Program-made: the position numbers and the translations under genes | Source of the DNA: Tritrichomonas musculus | Taxonomy: Eukaryota > Parabasalia > Tritrichomonadida > Tritrichomonadidae | Direction of reading: 5' to 3' | Assembly: GCA_039105265.1 (NCBI GenBank) | Contig: JAPFFF010000004.1 | Coordinates: 4,154,001 to 4,218,000, forward strand | DNA: 64,000 bases | Shown here: positions 30,083-41,156 of the stretch, one piece after another | Position numbering within the stretch: the stretch's first letter is position 1 | How the letters are laid out: each line of letters opens with the position of its first letter | The notes under the pieces: model-generated | What the model saw: only the letters and a program-made list of their open reading frames with translations | Databases searched by the model: none | Told to the model about the DNA's origin: nothing

Positions 30083-30616
30083 ATGTATATCACCAACGAA
30101 CTTATCGTGAACGATCCAACTATAACATCCAACGTAAACGATCCAACTATGACATCTGATGTAAACGATCCAGCTATAACATCTGATGTGAACGATCCAA
30201 TTATAACATCTGATGTAAACGATCCAACTATAACATCTGATGTAAACGATCCAACTATAACATCTATCGTGAACGATCCAACTATAACATCTATCGTAAA
30301 CGATCCAACTATAACATCTATCGTGAACGATCCAGCTATAACATCTGATGTAAACGATCCAGCTATAACATCTGATGTAAACTATCCAACTATAACATCT
30401 GATGTAAACGATCCAACTATAACATCTATCGTGAACGATCCAGCTATGACATCTGATGTAAACGATCCAGCTATAACATCTGATGTAAACGATCCAGCTA
30501 TAACATCTGATGTAAACTATCCAACTATAACATCTGATGTAAACGATCCAACTATAACATCTATCGTGAACGATCCAACTATAACATCTGATGTAAACGA
30601 TCCAGCTAAGACATGA
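30083..30616 (+). repeat. 27-bp minisatellite, left arm (open on both strands)
   Basis: About 19 copies of a unit beginning AACGATCCAACTATAACATC. The + strand reads a 9-residue repeat NDPTITSDV (177-residue frame with ATG 30083); the - strand reads SWIVYIRCY (191-residue frame, 30077-30652). Variants swap GATGTA for ATCGTG and ACT for GCT. Either frame could be a repeat protein, but a unit length divisible by three keeps frames open without selection, so coding is not claimed. Confidence 0.85.
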
Positions 30617-30887
30617 TGAGACCAAAAAGATGATTTTTTTAGCAAAAACCAACTACAGTAGATGCGTCATGCATTCGATATAAGAGATGAACATACTAAC
30701 CCGGGATCGTACATCCAATCCTTTATAAAGAGAAACAATATGCATCTACTATAGTTGGGGAACGTTCATTACGAGGATTACATTTGTCGACAAATGCTTC
30801 TGTGTTATCTATACCACAAGTAATAGCTTACCCAAGGTGTTTAGTTCGCTATGGGCTCTATCACAAATATGATACAAATTTACACAG

Positions 30888-30967
30888 AAAATCGGTATGG
30901 TAGCGAATCGAACTTGCACCTGCAACCGAAGTCCGGAGATGCACTTCATGATCCAACAACTATACCA
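30888..30967 (-). ncRNA. tRNA-like Pol III unit, left arm
   Basis: On the - strand TGGTATAGTTG (30967-30957) fits the Pol III box A consensus and GTTCGATTC (30913-30905) fits box B, 54 nt apart as in tRNA genes. A TTTT terminator (30891-30888) follows. The sequence cannot be folded into a proper cloverleaf: the T stem and acceptor stem do not pair. It is therefore a tRNA-derived or tRNA-mimicking unit and not a working tRNA. It is divergent from the 141-residue ORF starting 37 bp away. Confidence 0.4.
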
Positions 30968-31004
30968 ACACAGCTAGCTAATTATAGTATCGAAATTAAC
31001 ATTT

Positions 31005-31430
31005 ATGCGTTATCTGTGTAAGTTTAATTCCATCGAAATGAGTAAGATCAAGAATCCATCATTTGCAAAGCAAACTCCATACAATGGACAACCGACACTC
31101 GAAGAGTTATACACTACCGATGACTTATCAGTACTTAAACGAGCTATCACCGAGTTAACAACCAAACAAGATTATAAGACCCTCAACACCCTGTTTCGTC
31201 GTAATCCAAATGCTAGTAAGTTCGACAGTAGAACACTTAATGAAGATATACCACAATCGACAAAACGATTCACCAAACGTAATGGCAAACTCTGTAATGT
31301 ATCACGAACAGTTCCACGACAGAGTACTACCAAACCAGAAGAGAGTGACACATACACATACAAGTCCAGATACTACGATCCACATACCAAATCGTTTAAG
31401 TATGTCACTAGAATACAATCCAAGTACTAA
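31005..31430 (+). CDS. Orphan protein of the palindromic element, left arm copy
   Basis: 141 residues, start ATG 31005, or ATG 31038 (MSKIKNPSFAK) if the upstream GTAAGT-containing leader is not coding. Composition is balanced, unlike the low-complexity DNA around it. A charged N-terminal half (TLEELYTTDDLSVLKRAI) looks helical; the C-terminal half is basic and Tyr/Thr-rich (RFTKRNGKLCNV, KSRYYDPHTKSFKYVTRI). The high pI and the YYDP-type strand suggest a nucleic-acid or capsid-like binding role, but no family is recognised. The copy in the right arm (38837-39262) encodes the same protein. Confidence 0.6.
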   Translation: MRYLCKFNSIEMSKIKNPSFAKQTPYNGQPTLEELYTTDDLSVLKRAITELTTKQDYKTLNTLFRRNPNASKFDSRTLNEDIPQSTKRFTKRNGKLCNVSRTVPRQSTTKPEESDTYTYKSRYYDPHTKSFKYVTRIQSKY

Positions 31431-31484
31431 GTGAATCACTCCATTGGTAACATATCTATTTTTGATCGGTAACAGTCGAACATC

Positions 31485-34400
31485 ATCATGAGCACATCAT
31501 CAACAACTCATTCATCACGATCAACAACTCAATCAACAATCGCTTCATCACGATCATCATCAATCGATCATCAATCTATCAAAAACTCAATCGTCATCAA
31601 TCGATCAACATCAATCTATCAAAAACTCAATCGTCATCAATCGATCAACATCAATCTATCAAAAACTCAATCGTCATCAATCGATCAACATCAATCGATC
31701 AACAATTCAATCAACATCAACAGGATCATCAACAAACGATCAACATCAATCGATCAACAATTCAATCAACATCAACAGGATCATCAACATATCGATCATC
31801 AACAAACGATCATCATGAACACATCATCAACATCATCATCATCGATCATCATCAATCGATCATCATCAATCGATCAACTCAATCGTCATGCATTCGATCA
31901 TTATCAACAACTCAATCATCATCAACAGGATCATCATCAATCGATCATCATCAATCGATCAACTCAATCGATCAACATCAACAGGATCATCAACATATCG
32001 ATTCATTCATCATGATCATCAACAACTCATTCATCAACAATCGATCAACAACATCGTCATCAATCGATCAACAACAACATCATCAACAACTCAATCGTCA
32101 TCAATCGATCAACATCAATCGATCAGCAACAGGATCATCAACAACTCAATCGTCATCAATCGATCAACAACATCATCATCATCAATCGATCAACATCAAC
32201 TCATTCATCACGATCATCAACATCATCATCACGATCATCATCAAACGAACATCATGATCGTCATCAACAACAACATCAACATCAAATCATCAACAACTCG
32301 ATCCTCATTAATCGATCATCATCAACAACTCATTCATCAACAACAACATCTATAATCGATCATCATGAACACATCATCAACAATTCATTCATCATCAACA
32401 ACTCATTCATCATCAACAGGATCATCAACAGTATCGATTCATTCATCATGAACACATCATCATCAATCGATCAACAACTCTATCATCATCATCAATCGAT
32501 CAACAACTCTATCATCATCAACACGATCATCAGCAACAACATCATCAACATATCGATTCATTCATTATCAACATATCGATTCATTCATTATCAACATATC
32601 GATTCATTCATCGTCAATGAACATCATTAACTGGATCACTCATGATCATCAATCAACTGTATCATCAACATACCGATTCATTCATCATTACGAACGAATA
32701 TATATCGATCAATCATCATCATAAATCGAACATCATCAACAACGAACATCAACTCTACGATCATCAACATATCAACTCATTCGTCATTAACGGCATGTTC
32801 ATCAACGATAGGTTCATCAACGACATGTTCATCAATCGAACATCGTCAACAGGATCACTCATGATCATCAATCAACAGTATCATCAACATATCGATTCAT
32901 TCATCAACATCAACAGTATCAACTCATTCGTCAACAATCGATCATATCATTAATCGAAATCGATCAGAATCACTCATGAATCAATCGTTTGGTTAGTGGG
33001 TTAACTCTAACACAATATGTACCACGTTTAGTAACCATGCGATTTTGATCCATATTTGATACGTTTTCGATCCATTTCGATCATTATATAACGATTCATC
33101 ATCATCGATCAACATCATCATCATCGATCATCATGAACACGTCATCATCAATCGAACATCAACAACAGTATCATCAACAGAATCAACATCAACTCAATCA
33201 TCATCATCAACAGGATCATCAACAGTATCGATTCATTCATCATCAACAGGATCATCAACATCAAATCATCAACAATCGATTCATTCATTCATCGTTCATC
33301 AACACATCAATCCTCATCAACTCATTCATCACGATCAACATATCAACTCATTCATCACGATCGTCATCAACAACATCATCAACACGATCATCAGCAACAA
33401 CATCATCAACATACCGATTCATTCATCAATCGATCAACATCAATCGATCAACAACAGTATCATCAACAGAATCATCATCAACTCATTCATCATCAACAGG
33501 ATCATCAACAGTATCGATTCATTCATCATCAACAACATCATCATCACGATCAACAGTAACAGTATCATCAACAGTATCGATTCATTCATCATCAACAACA
33601 TCATCATCACGATCAACAGTAACAGTATCATCAACAGGATCATCTACATATCAACTCATTCGTCACAAACAACATCAAATCATCATCAACATATCGATCA
33701 TCAACAACATATCGATCATCAACAACAACATCATCATCTGGATCACTCATGATCATCATCATGATCATCAACAACATATCGATTCATTCATCACGATCAT
33801 CATCAACAGGATCATCAACTCAGTCATCATCACGATCATCAACATATCGATTCATTCATCAACTCAATCAACATCATCAGCATCATATCATCAATCGATC
33901 AACAACTCAATCATCATCATCATCATCAACTCAATCAACATCATCAACTCAATCATCAACAACAGTATCATCACGATCAACATCAACAACTCGTTCATCA
34001 ACAACATATCGATTCATTTATCATCAACGAACATATATCGATCATCATGAACACATCATCATCAACAGGATCATCATCACGATCATCATCAACATATCGA
34101 TTCATTCATCACGAACGAATATATATCGATCAACATCAACATCATCGATCATCATGAACACGTCATCAACAACTCAATCATCATCAACAGGATCATCATC
34201 AATCGACATCAACTCATTCATCAACAACAGTATCATCAACAGGATCATCAATCGATCAACAACTCATTCATCATCAACAACATCAACATCAACAGTATTA
34301 TCAACAATCGATTCATTCATCGTTTATCAACACATCAATCCTCATCAACAGGATCATCAATCGATCAACAACTCAATCATCATCAACAGGATCATCAACT

Positions 34401-34735
34401 CATTCATCACGATCATCATCAACATCATCCTCATCAATCGACATCAATCAACAGTATCATCAACATATCGATTCATTAACAACAACAGCAACATCGATCA
34501 ACAACAGTATCATCAACAGGATCATCATCAACTCATTCATTCATTCATCGTTCATCAACACATCAATCCTCATCAACTCATTCATCACAATCGACATATC
34601 AACTCAATCATCATCAACAGGATCATCAACATATCAATTCATTCATCATGATCATCATCAAATCATCAATCGATCAACAACTCAAACAACATCAACATCA
34701 ACATATCAACTCATTCGTCATCAATCGATCACTAA
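31485..34735 (+). repeat. ATC/AAC-rich cryptic repeat, left arm
   Basis: About 3.2 kb built from shuffled words such as ATCATC, AACAACTC, TCGATCAACA and AACAGGATC. The + strand is poor in G, so nearly all three + frames stay open over long runs (Ser/Thr/Gln-rich, Ile/Asn/His-rich or mixed translations). One 85-bp box (32961-33050) interrupts it. The translations show no conserved fold; I treat it as cryptic simple sequence. Confidence 0.85.
32961..33050 (+). repeat. 85-bp conserved box, left arm copy 2
   Basis: Same core as 29718-29803 (GGTTAGTGGGTTAACTCTAA, GTTTAGTAACCATGCGATTT). It lies between two blocks of cryptic repeat. Confidence 0.8.
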
Positions 34736-34810
34736 CAGTTGGACGATAACAGCATCGATATCGGATCATCTATATTCGCATCAGATTCGACTGAAAACAG
34801 CTTATTTTTG

Positions 34811-34900
34811 GATCAAAATCGATTGGTTACTAAACATGGTACATATCGTGTTAGAGTTAACCCACTAACCAACGAAGTGATTCATGAGTGATTCTGATCG
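34811..34900 (-). repeat. 85-bp conserved box, left arm copy 3 (inverted)
   Basis: Reverse orientation relative to copies 1 and 2 in this arm (TGGTTACTAAACATGG, GAGTTAACCCACTAACCA). It sits close to the palindrome centre, beside a 35-bp direct repeat (CGATATCGGATCATCTATAT) found at about 34755 and 34976. Confidence 0.8.
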
Positions 34901-35001
34901 ATAACGAAGCGTCTGTGATCATAACTTAACGAATCATTAACGATAAACCATGAACGGATCCAACTATACGGTTTCAATCGATATCGGATCATCTATATCC
35001 G

Positions 35002-35042
35002 CATCAGATTCGATTAATAACAAGTCACTCGATATCATCTCA

Positions 35043-35085
<43 letters not shown>

Positions 35086-35263
35086 CACAGATATTAATCG
35101 ACGATACCTAAACTAGATTCTCCAGTTTCGGATTCGCATGTGAAACTCGATAAAAGTCGGTAAAGTTGGTATTGGTTAATATTGTCGATAATGTAAGTGT
35201 TTATGTATTCGTTCATATACCCGATAATGTTATCTCTAATATTGTCGATAATGTATCTATATC
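35002..35263. other. Unpaired central spacer of the palindrome
   Basis: 262 bp without inverted counterpart. It holds a (CA)n run (35044-35082) and several ATTGTCGATAATGT repeats (about 35178-35255). A 73-residue frame across it (35094-35315) shows no sign of coding. Confidence 0.8.
35044..35082. repeat. (CA)n microsatellite, about 19 units
   Basis: Uninterrupted CA dinucleotides in the central spacer, placed asymmetrically about 70 bp left of the palindrome midpoint. Confidence 0.95.
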
Positions 35264-35364
35264 CGGATATAGATGATCCGATATCGATTGAAACCGTATA
35301 GTTGGATCCGTTCATGGTTTATCGTTAATGATTCGTTAAGTTATGATCACAGACGCTTCGTTAT

Positions 35365-35454
35365 CGATCAGAATCACTCATGAATCACTTCGTTGGTTAG
35401 TGGGTTAACTCTAACACGATATGTACCATGTTTAGTAACCAATCGATTTTGATC
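35365..35454 (+). repeat. 85-bp conserved box, right arm mirror of copy 3
   Basis: Reverse complement of 34811-34900 at the mirrored position. Confidence 0.8.
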
Positions 35455-35529
35455 CAAAAATAAGCTGTTTTCAGTCGAATCTGATGCGAATATAGATGAT
35501 CCGATATCGATGCTGTTATCGTCCAACTG

Positions 35530-38500
35530 TTAGTGATCGATTGATGACGAATGAGTTGATATGTTGATGTTGATGTTGTTTGAGTTGTTGATCGATTGAT
35601 GATTTGATGATGATCATGATGAATGAATTGATATGTTGATGATCCTGTTGATGATGATTGAGTTGATATGTCGATTGTGATGAATGAGTTGATGAGGATT
35701 GATGTGTTGATGAACGATGAATGAATGAATGAGTTGATGATGATCCTGTTGATGATACTGTTGTTGATCGATGTTGCTGTTGTTGTTAATGAATCGATAT
35801 GTTGATGATACTGTTGATTGATGTCGATTGATGAGGATGATGTTGATGATGATCGTGATGAATGAGTTGATGATCCTGTTGATGATGATTGAGTTGTTGA
35901 TCGATTGATGATCCTGTTGATGAGGATTGATGTGTTGATAAACGATGAATGAATCGATTGTTGATAATACTGTTGATGTTGATGTTGTTGATGATGAATG
36001 AGTTGTTGATCGATTGATGATCCTGTTGATGATACTGTTGTTGATGAATGAGTTGATGTCGATTGATGATGATCCTGTTGATGATGATTGAGTTGTTGAT
36101 GACGTGTTCATGATGATCGATGATGTTGATGTTGATCGATATATATTCGTTCGTGATGAATGAATCGATATGTTGATGATGATCGTGATGATGATCCTGT
36201 TGATGATGATGTGTTCATGATGATCGATATATGTTCGTTGATGATAAATGAATCGATATGTTGTTGATGAACGAGTTGTTGATGTTGATCGTGATGATAC
36301 TGTTGTTGATGATTGAGTTGATGATGTTGATTGAGTTGATGATGATGATGATGATTGAGTTGTTGATCGATTGATGATATGATGCTGATGATGTTGATTG
36401 AGTTGATGAATGAATCGATATGTTGATGATCGTGATGATGACTGAGTTGATGATCCTGTTGATGATGATCGTGATGAATGAATCGATATGTTGTTGATGA
36501 TCATGATGATGATCATGAGTGATCCAGATGATGATGTTGTTGTTGATGATCGATATGTTGTTGATGATCGATATGTTGATGATGATTTGATGTTGTTTGT
36601 GACGAATGAGTTGATATGTAGATGATCCTGTTGATGATACTGTTACTGTTGATCGTGATGATGATGTTGTTGATGATGAATGAATCGATACTGTTGATGA
36701 TACTGTTACTGTTGATCGTGATGATGATGTTGTTGATGATGAATGAATCGATACTGTTGATGATCCTGTTGATGATGAATGAGTTGATGATGATTCTGTT
36801 GATGATACTGTTGTTGATCGATTGATGTTGATCGATTGATGAATGAATCGGTATGTTGATGATGTTGTTGCTGATGATCGTGTTGATGATGTTGTTGATG
36901 ACGATCGTGATGAATGAGTTGATATGTTGATCGTGATGAATGAGTTGATGAGGATTGATGTGTTGATGAACGATGAATGAATGAATCGATTGTTGATGAT
37001 TTGATGTTGATGATCCTGTTGATGATGAATGAATCGATACTGTTGATGATCCTGTTGATGATGATGATTGAGTTGATGTTGATTCTGTTGATGATACTGT
37101 TGTTGATGTTCGATTGATGATGACGTGTTCATGATGATCGATGATGATGATGTTGATCGATGATGATGAATCGTTATATAATGATCGAAATGGATCGAAA
37201 ACGTATCAAATATGGATCAAAATCGCATGGTTACTAAACGTGGTACATATTGTGTTAGAGTTAACCCACTAACCAAACGATTGATTCATGAGTGATTCTG
37301 ATCGATTTCGATTAATGATATGATCGATTGTTGACGAATGAGTTGATACTGTTGATGTTGATGAATGAATCGATATGTTGATGATACTGTTGATTGATGA
37401 TCATGAGTGATCCTGTTGACGATGTTCGATTGATGAACATGTCGTTGATGAACCTATCGTTGATGAACATGCCGTTAATGACGAATGAGTTGATATGTTG
37501 ATGATCGTAGAGTTGATGTTCGTTGTTGATGATGTTCGATTTATGATGATGATTGATCGATATATATTCGTTCGTAATGATGAATGAATCGGTATGTTGA
37601 TGATACAGTTGATTGATGATCATGAGTGATCCAGTTAATGATGTTCATTGACGATGAATGAATCGATATGTTGATAATGAATGAATCGATATGTTGATAA
37701 TGAATGAATCGATATGTTGATGATGTTGTTGCTGATGATCGTGTTGATGATGATAGAGTTGTTGATCGATTGATGATGATGATAGAGTTGTTGATCGATT
37801 GATGATGATGTGTTCATGATGAATGAATCGATACTGTTGATGATCCTGTTGATGATGAATGAGTTGTTGATGATGTGTTCATGATGATCGATTATAGATG
37901 TTGTTGTTGATGAATGAGTTGTTGATGATGATCGATTAATGAGGATCGAGTTGTTGATGATTTGATGTTGATGTTGTTGTTGATGACGATCATGATGTTC
38001 GTTTGATGATGATCGTGATGAATGAGTTGATGTTGATCGATTGATGATGATGATGTTGTTGATCGATTGATGACGATTGAGTTGTTGATGATCCTGTTGC
38101 TGATCGATTGATGACGATTGAGTTGTTGATGATCCTGTTGCTGATCGATTGATGTTGATCGATTGATGACGATTGAGTTGTTGATGATGTTGTTGTTGAT
38201 CGATTGATGACGATGTTGTTGATCGATTGTTGATGAATGAGTTGTTGATGATCATGATGAATGAATCGATATGTTGATGATCCTGTTGATGTTGATCGAT
38301 TGAGTTGATCGATTGATGATGATCGATTGATGATGATCCTGTTGATGATGATTGAGTTGTTGATAATGATCGAATGCATGACGATTGAGTTGATCGATTG
38401 ATGATGATCGATTGATGATGATCGATGATGATGATGTTGATGATGTGTTCATGATGATCGTTTGTTGATGATCGATATGTTGATGATCCTGTTGATGTTG

Positions 38501-38780
38501 ATTGAATTGTTGATCGATTGATGTTGATCGTTTGTTGATGATCCTGTTGATGTTGATTGAATTGTTGATCGATTGATGTTGATCGATTGATGACGATTGA
38601 GTTTTTGATAGATTGATGTTGATCGATTGATGACGATTGAGTTTTTGATAGATTGATGTTGATCGATTGATGACGATTGAGTTTTTGATAGATTGATGAT
38701 CGATTGATGATGATCGTGATGAAGCGATTGTTGATTGAGTTGTTGATCGTGATGAATGAGTTGTTGATGATGTGCTCATG
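35530..38780 (-). repeat. ATC/AAC-rich cryptic repeat, right arm
   Basis: Mirror of 31485-34735; on the + strand it reads GATGATGTTGATCG-type words. Long stretches are identical to the left arm in translation, with small copy-number indels around 38.0-38.1 kb, where this arm has an extra unit of about 40 bp. Confidence 0.85.
37215..37304 (-). repeat. 85-bp conserved box, right arm mirror of copy 2
   Basis: Reverse complement of 32961-33050. Confidence 0.8.
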
Positions 38781-38836
38781 ATGATGTTCGACTGTTACCG
38801 ATCAAAAATAGATATGTTACCAATGGAGTGATTCAC

Positions 38837-39262
38837 TTAGTACTTGGATTGTATTCTAGTGACATACTTAAACGATTTGGTATGTGGATCGTAGTATCTG
38901 GACTTGTATGTGTATGTGTCACTCTCTTCTGGTTTGGTAGTACTCTGTCGTGGAACTGTTCGTGATACATTACAGAGTTTGCCATTACGTTTGGTGAATC
39001 GTTTTGTCGATTGTGGTATATCTTCATTAAGTGTTCTACTGTCGAACTTACTAGCATTTGGATTACGACGAAACAGGGTGTTGAGGGTCTTATAATCTTG
39101 TTTGGTTGTTAACTCGGTGATAGCTCGTTTAAGTACTGATAAGTCATCGGTAGTGTATAACTCTTCGAGTGTCGGTTGTCCATTGTATGGAGTTTGCTTT
39201 GCAAATGATGGATTCTTGATCTTACTCATTTCGATGGAATTAAACTTACACAGATAACGCAT
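38837..39262 (-). CDS. Orphan protein of the palindromic element, right arm copy
   Basis: Encodes the same 141 residues as 31005-31430. Two full-length identical copies in opposite arms mean the arms are either very young or kept alike by gene conversion. Alternative start at ATG 39229. Function unknown; see the left-arm entry for the visible composition. Confidence 0.6.
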   Translation of the reverse strand: MRYLCKFNSIEMSKIKNPSFAKQTPYNGQPTLEELYTTDDLSVLKRAITELTTKQDYKTLNTLFRRNPNASKFDSRTLNEDIPQSTKRFTKRNGKLCNVSRTVPRQSTTKPEESDTYTYKSRYYDPHTKSFKYVTRIQSKY

Positions 39263-39299
39263 AAATGTTAATTTCGATACTATAATTAGCTAGCTGTGT

Positions 39300-39379
39300 T
39301 GGTATAGTTGTTGGATCATGAAGTGCATCTCCGGACTTCGGTTGCAGGTGCAAGTTCGATTCGCTACCATACCGATTTT
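39300..39379 (+). ncRNA. tRNA-like Pol III unit, right arm
   Basis: Mirror of 30888-30967: box A TGGTATAGTTG (39300-39310), box B GTTCGATTC (39354-39362), TTTT at 39376-39379. Same inability to form a full cloverleaf. Confidence 0.4.
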
Positions 39380-39650
39380 CTGTGTAAATTTGTATCATAT
39401 TTGTGATAGAGCCCATAGCGAACTAAACACCTTGGGTAAGCTATTACTTGTGGTATAGATAACACAGAAGCATTTGTCGACAAATGTAATCCTCGTAATG
39501 AACGTTCCCCAACTATAGTAGATGCATATTGTTTCTCTTTATAAAGGATTGGATGTACGATCCCGGGTTAGTATGTTCATCTCTTATATCGAATGCATGA
39601 CGCATCTACTGTAGTTGGTTTTTGCTAAAAAAATCATCTTTTTGGTCTCA

Positions 39651-40184
39651 TCATGTCTTAGCTGGATCGTTTACATCAGATGTTATAGTTGGATCGTTCA
39701 CGATAGATGTTATAGTTGGATCGTTTACATCAGATGTTATAGTTGGATAGTTTACATCAGATGTTATAGCTGGATCGTTTACATCAGATGTTATAGCTGG
39801 ATCGTTTACATCAGATGTCATAGCTGGATCGTTCACGATAGATGTTATAGTTGGATCGTTTACATCAGATGTTATAGTTGGATAGTTTACATCAGATGTT
39901 ATAGCTGGATCGTTTACATCAGATGTTATAGCTGGATCGTTCACGATAGATGTTATAGTTGGATCGTTTACGATAGATGTTATAGTTGGATCGTTCACGA
40001 TAGATGTTATAGTTGGATCGTTTACATCAGATGTTATAGTTGGATCGTTTACATCAGATGTTATAATTGGATCGTTCACATCAGATGTTATAGCTGGATC
40101 GTTTACATCAGATGTCATAGTTGGATCGTTTACGTTGGATGTTATAGTTGGATCGTTCACGATAAGTTCGTTGGTGATATACAT
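39651..40184 (-). repeat. 27-bp minisatellite, right arm
   Basis: Mirror of 30083-30616, identical in unit order as judged from both translations (NDPTITSDV on the - strand, SWIVYIRCY on the + strand). Confidence 0.85.
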
Positions 40185-40463
40185 TTATGATAAGTTCGTT
40201 AGTGATGTTGTTCGTTAATGATCGACTCTTAACGATACAAACCAAAAATAATAGACCTACTGCGCAGATGATCCTACGCAAGTGCCCATTCGAGGGGTCT
40301 TATGAGTGGGTTCCGAGTAATCTATAGAGGATTCTACTTTACGACCAAGAACGTCTATGGATTTGACACTCATTTAAGTGAAACCAAAAATAAACATCAT
40401 TTACTCTTCATCGTCAGCGAATTCATCTCATGATTCGTCAGCGAATTCATCATTATCGACCAT

Positions 40464-40549
40464 AAAATCGCATGGTTACTAAACATGGTACATATCGTGT
40501 TAGAGTTAACCCCCTAACCAACGACGTGGTTCATGAGTGATTCTGATCG
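40464..40549 (-). repeat. 85-bp conserved box, right arm mirror of copy 1
   Basis: Reverse complement of 29718-29803. Confidence 0.8.
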
Positions 40550-40766
40550 TTTATAGTTGGTTCATACATGTTATCGTTAGTGATTCGTATTCAATGATTC
40601 GTTAGTGAGTTCGTTTACTAAACAATACACATGAGTTCATTTAATGTATTTCGTTAGTGATATCGTTTACAGATTAATTCGTTAGCGAGTTAGTTATTAG
40701 GTTTATCAGTTACAAATCAATATCGGTTGAACTATAATAATAATTTCTATAGGGTGACAAAATCAA

Positions 40767-41086
40767 AGTAGATATACTAAGGGGGGGCGATGGCTATTGA
40801 AATGATCTCTCTATTATTTTTAGTATATGATTATCGTCTGTGATGGACTTTCCAGACGTTGTTAACGATTTTATCGAACTATCGGACTTATATGAGTATC
40901 TCTAACGTTTCCAATTATTTTCGTAATGGTTTTCAGTTAGTGGGTACCAATATACCGGCGATGTGTTTCGAATTGGTTCTGAACTGTTGAGTGTTGTTCG
41001 GACCTAGTAAAACCGTATAAAGTTAACGTAATTGTTTTAGCGAATTTCAATAGCCATCGCCCCCCCCCCCCCTTAGTATATCTACT
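40767..41086 (-). repeat. Right terminal module with its own inverted ends
   Basis: Mirror of 29188-29500, 320 bp because the outer C run is 13 long here against 6 in the left outer end (inner runs are 7 in both). Confidence 0.85.
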
Positions 41087-41156
41087 GGCGGCATCTGTAG
41101 ATATAATTCATTGATGATGCCGCCATCAACCATCCTGGCCTGGTGAAGGCGGCATC
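41087..41156. repeat. Single satellite remnant after the palindromic element
   Basis: GGCGGCATCTGTAGATAT through GAAGGCGGCATC, one unit of the 61/62-bp satellite in the same orientation as the main array. It shows that the palindromic element landed in the last units of the array. Confidence 0.9.

Larger units (their letters stand above)
29188..41086. mobile_element. Giant palindromic transposable element, 11.9 kb, unknown superfamily
   Basis: Both ends are AGTAGATATACTAAGG followed by a G run. The satellite stops at GAAGGCGG (29187) and resumes at GGCGGCATC (41087) in the same orientation, so GGCGG is a 5-bp target duplication. The two halves are reverse complements: feature positions add up to 70265-70267 all along, leaving arms of about 5.8 kb (29188-35001 and 35264-41086) around a 262-bp unpaired spacer. 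Differences I can see are the outer G run (6 versus 13) and small copy-number indels near 32.1-32.3 kb versus 38.0-38.1 kb. Composition differs from the host: less AT-rich, with many GATC, AACGA and ATC words. No transposase, polymerase or reverse transcriptase motif is present, so it is non-autonomous or of an unknown type. Confidence 0.85.

Noticed and set aside
31488-34651. Ser/Thr/Gln/His-rich ORFs of up to 305 residues in the palindrome arms
   Set aside because: All three frames are open because the ATC/AAC words contain no stop codons; no conserved fold or codon bias is apparent.
35094-35315. 73-residue ORF across the palindrome centre
   Set aside because: Its middle is the unpaired spacer with simple repeats and it has no mirrored partner or motif.
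29188-41086. Assembly or read foldback artefact as the cause of the palindrome
   Set aside because: The flanking satellite keeps the same orientation on both sides, a 5-bp duplication is present, and the arms differ by small indels.
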